In this document: positions 34,421-43,531 of the stretch, piece after piece
How the letters are laid out: every line of letters starts with the position of its first letter
Position numbering within the stretch: position 1 is the first letter of the stretch
Assembly (NCBI GenBank): GCA_964353185.1
Contig: CAYGUV010000006.1
Span: 44,543 to 108,542 of the forward strand
Reading direction: 5' to 3'
Source: GCA-2708415 sp964353185
GTDB lineage: Bacteria; Pseudomonadota; Alphaproteobacteria; Micavibrionales; Micavibrionaceae
DNA length: 64,000 nucleotides
Made by a program: the position numbers and the translations under genes
Notes under the pieces: model-generated
What the model was told of the DNA's origin: nothing
What the model saw: the letters and a program-made list of their open reading frames with translations, nothing else
Databases searched by the model: none

Positions 34421-36862
34421 TTAATTCCTCAGCGGCTTGCCCGTTTCCAACATATGTTCGACACGCATTTGGCTTCCTTCGTTTTTGATTAGCTTCATAA
34501 ATTCTTCTCGCTCCAGCGCGTAAAATTTATCTTCATGCATGGGTTCGGTCCAATCGGCATTTGGCCCGCCTGTTAACACATTCGCCACCGCATTTGATAC
34601 CACCACATCATAATCCGTTGCCTTACCAGAGGTATGCAGATCACCCACGGCCATTTCCAATGCGTATTTACCCGTTGGGCCAGGAACGCGAATTTCTTCC
34701 ACTGGTTCGGGCGCGGTGTAATTTTTGGCTAGTTCTAATGCTTTTTCCTTTGCATCAAACAATAAACGATCACGATTCATCGTAATGCCATCACTTGGTT
34801 TAAGGTATAAAAATTCTTTTGCCTCTTGCGCGCTTTTGGCAACTTGAGCCATGGCAATTGTTTCAAACGCCTTGCGCACGGCGCCCATCGGTGTGTTTTT
34901 TGGACTAAACCAAATTTTCTCACCGCCTGTGGCTTTATCATACGCTTGGCGCTCCGCCTCTTGATGGCGCAGTAGCATTTCTTTACACCCACCCCAACCA
35001 GGGATAAGACCGACGCCGACCTCAACCAGACCAGTGTACGTCTCACTATGGGCTTGAACGTGGTCAGAATGAAGCAGAATTTCACATCCCCCGCCTAATG
35101 CCATGCCAGATGGAGCAGACACAACAGGGAAAGGCGCGTATTTAAGCGCCTTGTAAACTTTTTGACCGCCAGAGACCAACGCATCAATTTGTGGCCACAT
35201 GGCTATATTCATGGCAAAAATTGCCAAACCTAAATTCGCGCCTGCGGAAAAGTGGGAGCCTTCATTATAAATCACCATGGCTTTATAATTACCCGAACCA
35301 TCACCTATTAATTTGATGGCCTGATGGTACGCATTAAAGACTTCCTCATCCAATGCGTTCATTTTACCTGTAAATTCAACACATAGAACGCCGTCACCAA
35401 TGTCCCACACACTTGCGCTTGCGGTTTTAATAACGGGGTCAGCCGTTAATTTAATATCACGAAGAAGTAAAACGCCTTCCCCGCGCTCAACAGCATGATA
35501 TTTTTTATCTGCGCCAAAATATTTTAATTTTCCATCTTCAACTTTATAAAAATTGTCATCGCCAACGGCATCCAATAATTCAGGAACGTCCTTACCCTCT
35601 TCGCGCAATTTATCGGCAAACCATTTTGCGCCCAATTGATCAATCATTTCAAACGGGCCAAATTTCCAGTTCGTGCCAAGACGCATGGCTTCATCAACGG
35701 CGGCAATATCATCAGCAATTTGCGGAACAAGAGAGGCCGCGTACGTCAAAGTCTGGCTCATGACTTTCCATGCGTATTTACCGCCAATATCATCAGTTTC
35801 AACAACGGCGCGTAGCCCTTTTTTACCCGCCTGAACGGACTCTAATCTTGGTTTGTCTGCTGCGCGGTATTGGCCTTCGTCAAATTTATCTTTTTGAATT
35901 TCTAACGCTTGTTTTTCACGTGTTCCTTTGGGGGCATCTGGGTTTAAACGGTAGAAACCTCCCTTGCCTTTACGGCCCGTATAGCCGTTTTCAATCATTT
36001 GCGCGACAAATGGCGCATCTTCATAGAGCGCTCTGTACGCGTCATCTTTGGGAAGGGAATCAAGCATGGAATTGGCCAAATAAGGCATTAAATCAACCCC
36101 TACCAAGTCAATCAATCCGAATACAGCCGTTTTTGGCACACCAATGGGCTTACCCATCACTGCGTCCGCAACTTCGATTGGGACATTATCCTCTAACGCA
36201 ACGTTTAATGCAGATTGCATCCAAAAGACAAGCAGGCGATTAACAATAAACCCGGGCGTATCATTCGCCAACACAACTCCTTTTCCAAGGTCTTTATCGC
36301 AGAATTCACGTACAGTTTTCACTGCGTCATCTCGCGTTTTATCACCCACGACAATTTCAAGTAACCGCATATAACGTACAGGGTTGAAAAAATGAGTAAT
36401 CATAAAGTCTTTTTTGAAATCGTCAGATTGCCCCTCCACCAATTTTGCAAGCGGAATGGTGGACGTATTGGACGAAACGATGGAGCCTTTTTTGCGGTGC
36501 TTTTGAATTTTTTCGTACGTCGCATGTTTGATTTTTAAATCTTCCAAGACCACTTCAACGATCCAGTCACATGTCGAGATTTTATCGAGGTCATCTTCCA
36601 AATTGCCAACCTCAATCAGCTTGGCATTTTTCTTGGACATAAAGGGCGCAGGGTCTGCCTTTAACATTTTCGCAATCGCGCCAGAGGCAATGACATTACG
36701 GTCTTTGGCAACATTATTTTTCCCTGTCGCGTCTCCGCCGCTCCCCGCATCTTTTGGTACGATATCCAATAACAAAACAGGTACACCCGCATTGGCAATT
36801 TGCGCGGCTATCCCGCTTCCCATTAAACCTGCACCGATAACGGCTACTTTATTGATCGTCAT
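34421..36862 (-). CDS. Bifunctional 3-hydroxyacyl-CoA dehydrogenase / enoyl-CoA hydratase (FadN type)
   Basis: This 813-residue protein carries the NAD-binding 3-hydroxyacyl-CoA dehydrogenase domain first (IGAGLMGSGIAAQIANAGV) with its C-terminal helical region. A crotonase-fold enoyl-CoA hydratase domain follows (from about residue 480, FSAGANLGLAIF and ALGGGCEILLHSDHV). The order dehydrogenase-hydratase is that of Bacillus FadN rather than E. coli FadB, where the hydratase comes first. It performs the second and third steps of beta-oxidation with the adjacent thiolase. An 84-residue membrane protein gene separates the two. Confidence 0.93.
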   Translation of the reverse strand: MTINKVAVIGAGLMGSGIAAQIANAGVPVLLLDIVPKDAGSGGDATGKNNVAKDRNVIASGAIAKMLKADPAPFMSKKNAKLIEVGNLEDDLDKISTCDWIVEVVLEDLKIKHATYEKIQKHRKKGSIVSSNTSTIPLAKLVEGQSDDFKKDFMITHFFNPVRYMRLLEIVVGDKTRDDAVKTVREFCDKDLGKGVVLANDTPGFIVNRLLVFWMQSALNVALEDNVPIEVADAVMGKPIGVPKTAVFGLIDLVGVDLMPYLANSMLDSLPKDDAYRALYEDAPFVAQMIENGYTGRKGKGGFYRLNPDAPKGTREKQALEIQKDKFDEGQYRAADKPRLESVQAGKKGLRAVVETDDIGGKYAWKVMSQTLTYAASLVPQIADDIAAVDEAMRLGTNWKFGPFEMIDQLGAKWFADKLREEGKDVPELLDAVGDDNFYKVEDGKLKYFGADKKYHAVERGEGVLLLRDIKLTADPVIKTASASVWDIGDGVLCVEFTGKMNALDEEVFNAYHQAIKLIGDGSGNYKAMVIYNEGSHFSAGANLGLAIFAMNIAMWPQIDALVSGGQKVYKALKYAPFPVVSAPSGMALGGGCEILLHSDHVQAHSETYTGLVEVGVGLIPGWGGCKEMLLRHQEAERQAYDKATGGEKIWFSPKNTPMGAVRKAFETIAMAQVAKSAQEAKEFLYLKPSDGITMNRDRLLFDAKEKALELAKNYTAPEPVEEIRVPGPTGKYALEMAVGDLHTSGKATDYDVVVSNAVANVLTGGPNADWTEPMHEDKFYALEREEFMKLIKNEGSQMRVEHMLETGKPLRN

Positions 36863-36871
36863 GTTAAATCC

Positions 36872-37126
36872 TTATGATTTCTTATAGTTTCTGAGCCATA
36901 GCTCTTTTAAAATTGGTAATGAAAATGTTGAAAGCAAATAACCACCCGTTGGGACAAACGCGCCTAATATCGGGTTCCCTAAACCAGCAAAGCGCATATA
37001 AATTACAGCGATAAAATAGGTAATAACCGCAATAAATAAACGGCGTGTCCATGACACTTCCCACGCCTTATCGGCCTCTACCTTTTTGTTCCGTTCAATG
37101 ATCGCAGTTAAGTCTTTATCGCTCAT
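36872..37126 (-). CDS. Small membrane protein between thiolase and FadN-type genes
   Basis: The likely start is at 37126 (MSDKDLTAII), giving 84 residues. Longer frames run into the thiolase gene. Two hydrophobic helices (about residues 30-47 and 58-74) follow a charged N terminus, and the end is basic (RNYKKS). I do not recognise the family. Its position inside a beta-oxidation transcript suggests a role linked to lipid use or membrane localisation of those enzymes. Confidence 0.65.
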   Translation of the reverse strand: MSDKDLTAIIERNKKVEADKAWEVSWTRRLFIAVITYFIAVIYMRFAGLGNPILGAFVPTGGYLLSTFSLPILKELWLRNYKKS

Positions 37127-37137
37127 GCTTAAATTTA

Positions 37138-38265
37138 TTAAACGCTTTCTAAAATAATTGCTGTTCCTTGACCGCCGCCAATACACATGGTGGCAAGACC
37201 AATTTTCTTACCTTCACGTTGCATTAGGCTGGCTAGCTTTCCTGTAATACGCGCCCCTGATGCGCCCAATGGGTGACCCATCGCAATCGCCCCGCCATCC
37301 AAGTTGACCTTCGACACATCTAATTTCAAATCATGTAAGACAGACATTGATTGTGCAGAAAACGCCTCATTTAACTCAGCAATTTCAATATCATTAATGG
37401 TTAAGCCAGCACGTTCCAACGCTTTATTTGTCGCAGGGACTGGGCCGATACCCATGATATCTGCTGCACACCCAGCAACCCCAACCGACTTAATGCGTGC
37501 CATAATGGGCAAACCATGTTTTTTCGCATATTCTTCGGAGGCTACAAGTACTGCCGCCGCCCCATCTGTTAAGGGGGACGCAGTTCCTGCGGTAACCGTA
37601 CCATTTTTATCAAAGGCAAGGTTTAGCCCTGCTAGCGCTTCTTTTGTTGTGCCTGCACGGATACAACCATCTTCAGAAACGCCATTAATTTCGACGATTT
37701 CATCTTTAAATTTGCCTGCCTCTTGCGCGGCGGCCGCTTTATTTTGGGAATTAACTGCAAATTCTTCTTGCTCATCGCGGCTAATTTTATATTTTTTAGC
37801 TAAATTTTCTGCCGTGATGCCCATACTAATGTACGCAGCGGGGCAGGCTTCGGTCATTAACGGGTTTGGCATAGGGTTAAATCCGCCCATCGGGATGCGG
37901 CTCATGCTTTCCACGCCTGCGCACACAAATAAATCACCTGCGCCCATTTGGATATAACCAGCAGCCATTTGAATTGTTGTCATAGATGATCCACAAAAAC
38001 GGTTAACAGTTGCACCCGCTACACTGTCGGGTAGATCCGCCAATTGCGCGACAATTTTACCTAAGTTAAATCCTTGTTCAGCCTCAGGAAAGGCACAGCC
38101 CATCAATAAATCTTCGATATCGTCTGCATTCGCACCTGTCTCGGCAATTAACGCCTTGATAACCGTGGCTGCCATATCATCGGGGCGTGTTTTTGCCAAT
38201 GCGCCCTTCATCGCGAATGTGAAAGGGGATCTTTTATAACCGCAGATAACTACAGGGGTTTGCAT
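37138..38265 (-). CDS. fadA: Acetyl-CoA acyltransferase (3-ketoacyl-CoA thiolase)
   Basis: A 375-residue thiolase that cleaves 3-ketoacyl-CoA with CoA, the last step of beta-oxidation. The nucleophile cysteine lies in VNRFCGSSMTTIQMAAG. GHPLGASGAR and the C-terminal MCIGGGQGTA provide the catalytic histidine and second cysteine. It is the first gene of the minus-strand set thiolase - small membrane protein - FadN-type enzyme, so these are likely co-transcribed. Biosynthetic thiolases share these motifs, but the context favours degradation. Confidence 0.93.
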   Translation of the reverse strand: MQTPVVICGYKRSPFTFAMKGALAKTRPDDMAATVIKALIAETGANADDIEDLLMGCAFPEAEQGFNLGKIVAQLADLPDSVAGATVNRFCGSSMTTIQMAAGYIQMGAGDLFVCAGVESMSRIPMGGFNPMPNPLMTEACPAAYISMGITAENLAKKYKISRDEQEEFAVNSQNKAAAAQEAGKFKDEIVEINGVSEDGCIRAGTTKEALAGLNLAFDKNGTVTAGTASPLTDGAAAVLVASEEYAKKHGLPIMARIKSVGVAGCAADIMGIGPVPATNKALERAGLTINDIEIAELNEAFSAQSMSVLHDLKLDVSKVNLDGGAIAMGHPLGASGARITGKLASLMQREGKKIGLATMCIGGGQGTAIILESV

Positions 38266-38429
38266 GGTTTAGTGCCTCCAAGAATATAGAGTTGAGTGTG
38301 ATGAAACATATTCGAATGCTATTCTAATATGTAACGGTTGATACGTCTAATGGTTTCCTTTATTCCTCATTCTTATTCTCTCATCTAATGGTTAAAATTT
38401 TCTTGAAATTTCAATATTTGGGTTTAGGT

Positions 38430-38458
38430 TTGACAGCGCGCCAAAAATAAGGCACTTA
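38430..38458 (+). promoter_or_regulatory. Promoter candidate for the TIGR02300 gene
   Basis: A perfect TTGACA (38430-38435), 17-bp spacer and CACTTA (38453-38458) lie about 40 bases before the start. The -10 match is moderate. Confidence 0.35.
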
Positions 38459-38496
38459 TTTGCTCAAGGAATATAAAATTTATAAGGAGTTCTTTT

Positions 38497-38883
38497 ATGT
38501 CTAAAGGTTTAAAACGCATTTGTTTAAATTGCAGCGTGCGATTTTATGATATGGATAAAAGACCAATCACTTGCCCGGCTTGTGGTACAGAATTCTCACT
38601 TGAGGAAAAAGTGAAAAAGCGCGGCCGCCCCGCAGCTGAAGATAAACCTGTTAAAGAAGCAGAAAAGAAAAAGCCATCTGAAGAAGAAGATGATGAAATT
38701 GCCGAAATTGATGCTGATGATGATTTCGTTAGCTTAGAAGACGTTGATGAAGATGACGACGACGACGACGATGATGATGATGCACGCACATTAACAATCG
38801 ACGATGACCCAGATGATATTGACCTTCCTGATGATGATGATTTCGATGATGAAGACGAAGACGATGATGATCTTAATAATTAA
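38497..38883 (+). CDS. TIGR02300 (FYDLN-type) acidic protein
   Basis: A 128-residue protein with an N-terminal zinc-ribbon-like module, GLKRICLNCSVRFYDMDKRP and CPACGTEF, which provides four cysteines. It then becomes extremely acidic, with long Asp/Glu runs coded by repeated GAT/GAC codons from residue 65 onward. The family is found in alphaproteobacteria and has no proven function. AAGGAG precedes the ATG by eight bases. The acidic tail may bind basic proteins or metals. Confidence 0.88.
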   Translation: MSKGLKRICLNCSVRFYDMDKRPITCPACGTEFSLEEKVKKRGRPAAEDKPVKEAEKKKPSEEEDDEIAEIDADDDFVSLEDVDEDDDDDDDDDDARTLTIDDDPDDIDLPDDDDFDDEDEDDDDLNN

Positions 38884-38924
38884 TCATTCTTCATTTAAAA
38901 AAAAATAAAATATAATGCGGCAAG

Positions 38925-39476
38925 TTAATCCTTAGCCGCATTATTATTATCAACATTATTCAATAAATTTTTCATGATGTTTTTAAGCGCCTTATTATTA
39001 CGCTCACTATATAATCTTTTTTGACACGGATGCACTTTATATAGCAATAACGTATCGCGCACCGCAGGAGCATTCCCCTTGTCAATTTCACGAATAAAAT
39101 GTATTGCCGCCATTAATATACGGTGGCTAATTATTTGCGTGCTTTTCATTGGGCGACCATTGCTTTTTATTTCCGATAATAAAAAATGATTGGTTAAATG
39201 GCTGACCCGTTCTTTCACTACAAAAGAAAGTACCGGAAATTCGCGGCTATTATTATTGATGTCATATTCCCATCCATCAATTTGAAAATAATAAGAGAAT
39301 TTATTTTGATTTCTTTTGGATATGACGGGGGTTGGTGTTATCTCGTAAAACAAGCTTGAAACTTTGGCAAAAACCGGATCTTTTACAATCACGGTGCCCG
39401 AGAGTTTTTCCACTTTTTTTAATTGCATCCAGCCACGTGGAGGCCAGATGAACTCAGTTTTATCCAAGTTAGACAT
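38925..39476 (-). CDS. Hypothetical protein, 183 aa
   Basis: No family is recognised. The protein is soluble and mixed, with strand-rich stretches near the N terminus (KLSGTVIVKDPVF) and helices later. It ends in an Asn-rich segment (NNVDNNNAAKD). No motif or signal peptide is seen. The gene stands alone between the TIGR02300 gene (convergent) and a membrane protein gene on the same strand. Confidence 0.6.
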   Translation of the reverse strand: MSNLDKTEFIWPPRGWMQLKKVEKLSGTVIVKDPVFAKVSSLFYEITPTPVISKRNQNKFSYYFQIDGWEYDINNNSREFPVLSFVVKERVSHLTNHFLLSEIKSNGRPMKSTQIISHRILMAAIHFIREIDKGNAPAVRDTLLLYKVHPCQKRLYSERNNKALKNIMKNLLNNVDNNNAAKD

Positions 39477-39563
39477 AGTAATACCCTGTTCGATGCGGCT
39501 CTTTTATCTTATGCCACTTATTATTTTTGATTGATTTAATTAAAGATCATTATGGAGCAAAAA

Positions 39564-40244
39564 TCAAGCTTTTTCCGTATTACACAAAACTGTGAAAAGA
39601 TTGACAAGATATATCAGAACAAAATAAAACATCATGATCTCTTGAACCTCGCTATAACGGGCAAAGAAATTAATATCTAAGACATCTAAAGCCTTCTCTA
39701 AAATATGTGTCCCAATAATTAAATAGGCGAGTAAGGAAAGCTCTTTTACAGGGATAAGTGTCTTTAAAATTTCTGGTAATTTTAAGATGTTTTTTGTCAC
39801 CAACACAGGCAAGATTAAGGTTCCAAAAACAATACCAATTTCCAAAATTAACCGTGGCTTTTGATCAAGCCATGATGACGTATTGTGCAAATTCGTTTCC
39901 GCCTGATCATTAATTTGGTGCCAATATTCTGGCGTGCCCCATTCAAAGAAATGCTGACCCCAGCTAACCTCTTCACCAGCAACATAAACGCAAGAGATAA
40001 AAGCGAGGGCAAACCAAATTTTATAGATGATGTTTTTATTGGTTTGGCGCGATACAAAATAATAAAACGCGACACAAGCCGCCATGGCGATAACAAAAAA
40101 TTGTAATAGCTCATGCGGCCCATTTTCAGAAAGCGAGTTATTCATCACATCATTTGGCAAGGTAAACTCAAGAATGCCTTGAATGACAACAAAAGCAACT
40201 GGAATCCAAAACCAAAATAATTTCTGAATATAATTTTGTACCAT
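39564..40244 (-). CDS. Membrane protein with GEEVSWGQ motif
   Basis: A 226-residue integral membrane protein with about six helices. It contains AGEEVSWGQHFFEWGTP near residue 90, a sequence motif seen in an uncharacterised family of bacterial membrane proteins (E-E-x-S-W-G-Q). The motif's conserved acids and tryptophan suggest an enzymatic or ligand site at the membrane face. Its start is ten bases after the glmS stop, so it is probably read with glmU-glmS. A link to cell-wall or glycan precursor metabolism is only suggested by this. Confidence 0.65.
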   Translation of the reverse strand: MVQNYIQKLFWFWIPVAFVVIQGILEFTLPNDVMNNSLSENGPHELLQFFVIAMAACVAFYYFVSRQTNKNIIYKIWFALAFISCVYVAGEEVSWGQHFFEWGTPEYWHQINDQAETNLHNTSSWLDQKPRLILEIGIVFGTLILPVLVTKNILKLPEILKTLIPVKELSLLAYLIIGTHILEKALDVLDINFFARYSEVQEIMMFYFVLIYLVNLFTVLCNTEKA

Positions 40245-40253
40245 AATTATAAA

Positions 40254-42083
40254 CTACTCCACCGTGACGGACTTCGCAAGGTTACGGGGTTGATCGACAT
40301 CTGTGCCTTTGGCAACAGCCACATGATACGATAATAACTGCATTGGAATTGTATGCAAAATAGGGGCGACAAAGGGGTGTACCTCCCCAATTGAAACACT
40401 ATGGGTTGTGATATCACGCATTTTTTCAACGCCATGTGGATCAGAAAATAAAATAATTTTTCCGCCGCGCGCCACTGTCTCTTGAACATTAGAAAACGTC
40501 TTTTCAAATAAAGGGTCATTCGATGGGGCAATCACAACCACAGGCACATTTTCATCAATAAGGGCGATAGGCCCGTGTTTCATCTCCCCTGCAGCGTAGC
40601 CTTCGGCATGAATGTAAGAAATCTCTTTCATTTTCAGCGCGCCTTCAAGGGCGATTGGATATAATGCCCCCCGCCCGATATAAAGCATATCTTTGGAATG
40701 AAAAACTTCTTTGGCAATGTCTTTGATAGCGCCATCATGCTGTAGAATTTCAGCAGCAATTTTTGGTAAATGACGCAAAGAATCTGCAAAATCATTACGC
40801 TCTTCCTCTGCAATTTTTTTACGGCGGAACGCAAGCGCCAATGCCAAACAGGCCAATGTTGTTAATTGCGTTGTAAATGCCTTCGTTGAGGCAACGCCAA
40901 TTTCGGGCCCCGCCAAAGTATGCAAGACCAGATCAGATTCCCGCTCAATCGTGCTTTCAATCGTATTGACGATGGATAAGATTTTTTGATTTTGTGATTT
41001 ACAATACCGAAGCGCTTCTAACGTATCCAATGTCTCCCCACTTTGGGAGATAAAGATCGCCAATCCGTTTTCAGGCATGGGTGCTTCGCGATATCTAAAT
41101 TCGGACGCGATATCAATTTCACAGGGGATGCGTACAATTTGTTCAAACCAATATTTGGCAACCATGCACGCATAAAACGCTGTCCCACAGGCAATCAATG
41201 TCAAACGCGGCGCGGCATCCACGGCGTCTAAAATATTATCAGGCAGTGAGATATCACCCGTGGTTGGGTTTATGAATGAATTTAACGTATCGCCAATAAC
41301 TGCTGGCTGTTCATAAATTTCTTTGAGCATAAAATGCGGGTATTCCCCCTTACCCGTCGTTGCGCCAGATTGGGCGGTAATACGAATAGGGCGTTCAACA
41401 TTGTCATTATCATGGGTATAAATACGCGCGGAATTTCTATTAACCTCAACACGGTCACCATCTTCCAAAAAACAGATCCGCTTAGTCAACGGCGCCAGCG
41501 CATATGAGTCAGACGCCAAAAACATCTCCCCCTCGCCATAGCCGACCGCCAAAGGCGTGCCGTAACGCGCGCCAATTAACAAATCATGCTCCCCAGAAAA
41601 AATAATCGCCAGCGCATAGGCCCCTTCCAATTCATCCAAGGCTTTATTCGCGGCGTCTTGGGGGGACATACCTTCATCCATATAATATGTGATTAATTTG
41701 GCAATGACTTCGGTATCTGTTTCTGTTTCAAAAACATGGCCTTTACCCATTAAGGTGTCTTTTATCGTTGCGTAATTCTCAATAATACCGTTATGCACGA
41801 CCGCTACTTTTTGGGTGGCGTGTGGGTGTGCATTATTGGTTGTAGGGCGGCCATGTGTTGCCCACCGTGTATGCCCAATACCAACTGTTCCATCCAATGG
41901 TTGCTGTTTTAATAGCGTGTCTAAATTTAACAGCTTGCCTTCGGCGCGGCGGCGATCAATGTGACCATTGGTAAGTGTCGCAATACCAGCAGAGTCATAT
42001 CCACGATATTCAAGCCGACGCAAACCTTCCAATAATTGTGGCGCGGCTTCTTTATCGCCGACTATTCCTATAATACCGCACAT
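40254..42083 (-). CDS. glmS: Glutamine-fructose-6-phosphate aminotransferase
   Basis: This 609-residue enzyme makes glucosamine-6-phosphate from fructose-6-phosphate and glutamine, feeding UDP-GlcNAc for peptidoglycan and LPS. The glutaminase domain begins MCGIIGIVGD with the catalytic Cys2. GHTRWATHG binds glutamine. The two SIS isomerase domains carry FISQSGETLDTLEALRYCK and VASTKAFTTQ, and the end is DQPRNLAKSVTVE. It follows glmU after 24 bases, so both are one operon. Confidence 0.97.
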   Translation of the reverse strand: MCGIIGIVGDKEAAPQLLEGLRRLEYRGYDSAGIATLTNGHIDRRRAEGKLLNLDTLLKQQPLDGTVGIGHTRWATHGRPTTNNAHPHATQKVAVVHNGIIENYATIKDTLMGKGHVFETETDTEVIAKLITYYMDEGMSPQDAANKALDELEGAYALAIIFSGEHDLLIGARYGTPLAVGYGEGEMFLASDSYALAPLTKRICFLEDGDRVEVNRNSARIYTHDNDNVERPIRITAQSGATTGKGEYPHFMLKEIYEQPAVIGDTLNSFINPTTGDISLPDNILDAVDAAPRLTLIACGTAFYACMVAKYWFEQIVRIPCEIDIASEFRYREAPMPENGLAIFISQSGETLDTLEALRYCKSQNQKILSIVNTIESTIERESDLVLHTLAGPEIGVASTKAFTTQLTTLACLALALAFRRKKIAEEERNDFADSLRHLPKIAAEILQHDGAIKDIAKEVFHSKDMLYIGRGALYPIALEGALKMKEISYIHAEGYAAGEMKHGPIALIDENVPVVVIAPSNDPLFEKTFSNVQETVARGGKIILFSDPHGVEKMRDITTHSVSIGEVHPFVAPILHTIPMQLLSYHVAVAKGTDVDQPRNLAKSVTVE

Positions 42084-42107
42084 AATGTAATCCTTATTCT
42101 GTAATAA

Positions 42108-43457
42108 TTAATCGTCTTCTTGCGCATCTTTGGCTTCTTGTTTCATTTTGCGATACTCGCTTGCCCATCCCAAATGATTTTCTTGGCGGGATCGACCAAT
42201 CGCCATCGCATTACCCGGAATATCTTTATTCACATTTGACCCTGCCGCTACAATGGCATTATCCCCAACATTAACGGGGGAGATTATTGTTGAATTTGAC
42301 CCGATGAAAACATTTTTACCGATGTTGCTGGTGTGTTTAAAAAATCCATCATAATTGGCAATAATTGTTCCTGCGCCAATATTAGATTTTTCACCGATAA
42401 TCGCATCGCCTAGATAAGAAACATGCTTTGCCTTTGCGCCAGCTTCAACGATAGAACGGTTTACTTCAATGAAATTACCAATGCTGGCTTTTTCACCAAT
42501 ATGTGATTTAGGGCGAATGCGGGCAAAGGGACCAATTTCTGCGCCTTGTTCAATTTCGCACCCTTCAACGTAAGAAAACGCATGAATTTTAACGCCGCGA
42601 CCGATGGTCACGCCCTTGCCAATGAAAACATTCGGCTCAACCAAGACATCTTCATCAAAATCAGTATCAAATGCCAATGTTACGCTGTCTGGGTCAATCA
42701 TGGTGACACCATTTTTCATGGCGCGTTCACGCAATAACATTTGGGCAAAAATTTCATGATCGGCTAACTCACTGCGTGTGTTAATGCCCCAAACCATTGA
42801 AGTCTTTGCTTTGATAACTTTGGTTTTTACACCATCTTTCGCCGCGACTTTTGGAATGTCTGTTAGGTAATATTCCCCTTGCGCATTATCATTCCCCAGC
42901 GCGCCTAACCATTGCGTAAGATCTTTTGCGTTAAAACAAAAATTACCGGCGTTTGATAAGGTGATTTTCTTTTGATCATCATCGCAATCTTTTTCTTCAA
43001 TAATTTCAACAAGGTTAAAGTCTTTATCGGTGACAACGCGCCCCAGACCTTTGTTTGATGGTGGTTCAATCGCCATGACACTTGGACTATCAGCATCTAA
43101 CATTTCTTGCAAAATATCGATATCGACAAAAGGCTCATCCCCCAATAAAACCAAAACCTTACCGTCAAAGTCTTTGAGCGCGTCCATCGCAGGCTTCACC
43201 GCATCACCAGTGCCTAATTGTTGTTTTTGGATCACACATGAATGGGGCGCAGCGGCCTTTACCACGTCATCCATATCAGGCGCAGTAACGACAATAATTT
43301 TTTGCGGATTAAGGCTTTCTACGCGACCAATCAACCATTTTAAAATGGGTAAGCCCGCAATTTCATGCATCACTTTTGGTTTGGATGATTTCATGCGGCT
43401 ACCTTTGCCAGCAGCCAAAATAATTACAGCGATTGGGGTATCATTTATCATGTTCAA
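42108..43457 (-). CDS. glmU: Bifunctional GlmU: UDP-GlcNAc pyrophosphorylase / glucosamine-1-P acetyltransferase
   Basis: This 449-residue protein finishes UDP-GlcNAc synthesis. The N-terminal nucleotidyltransferase has ILAAGKGSRMKSSKPKVMH and NAGNFCF. The C-terminal left-handed beta-helix has hexapeptide repeats (GEKSNIGAGTIIANYDG) and the acetyltransferase histidine segment around KHVSYLGDAIIG. Length equals the family norm. Operon with glmS, which supplies its substrate through GlmM (not in the window). Confidence 0.97.
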   Translation of the reverse strand: MNMINDTPIAVIILAAGKGSRMKSSKPKVMHEIAGLPILKWLIGRVESLNPQKIIVVTAPDMDDVVKAAAPHSCVIQKQQLGTGDAVKPAMDALKDFDGKVLVLLGDEPFVDIDILQEMLDADSPSVMAIEPPSNKGLGRVVTDKDFNLVEIIEEKDCDDDQKKITLSNAGNFCFNAKDLTQWLGALGNDNAQGEYYLTDIPKVAAKDGVKTKVIKAKTSMVWGINTRSELADHEIFAQMLLRERAMKNGVTMIDPDSVTLAFDTDFDEDVLVEPNVFIGKGVTIGRGVKIHAFSYVEGCEIEQGAEIGPFARIRPKSHIGEKASIGNFIEVNRSIVEAGAKAKHVSYLGDAIIGEKSNIGAGTIIANYDGFFKHTSNIGKNVFIGSNSTIISPVNVGDNAIVAAGSNVNKDIPGNAMAIGRSRQENHLGWASEYRKMKQEAKDAQEDD

Positions 43458-43531
43458 TAATGTAATGATTTCAAGGAATTAAACAAGTAACAGGTTGTTG
43501 CATTTTGCAACAAAATAGATCAATTTACGAT

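Noticed and set aside
38690..38880. Simple-sequence repeat region
   Set aside because: The GAT/GAC runs are in frame and encode the acidic tail of the TIGR02300 protein, a known feature of the family.
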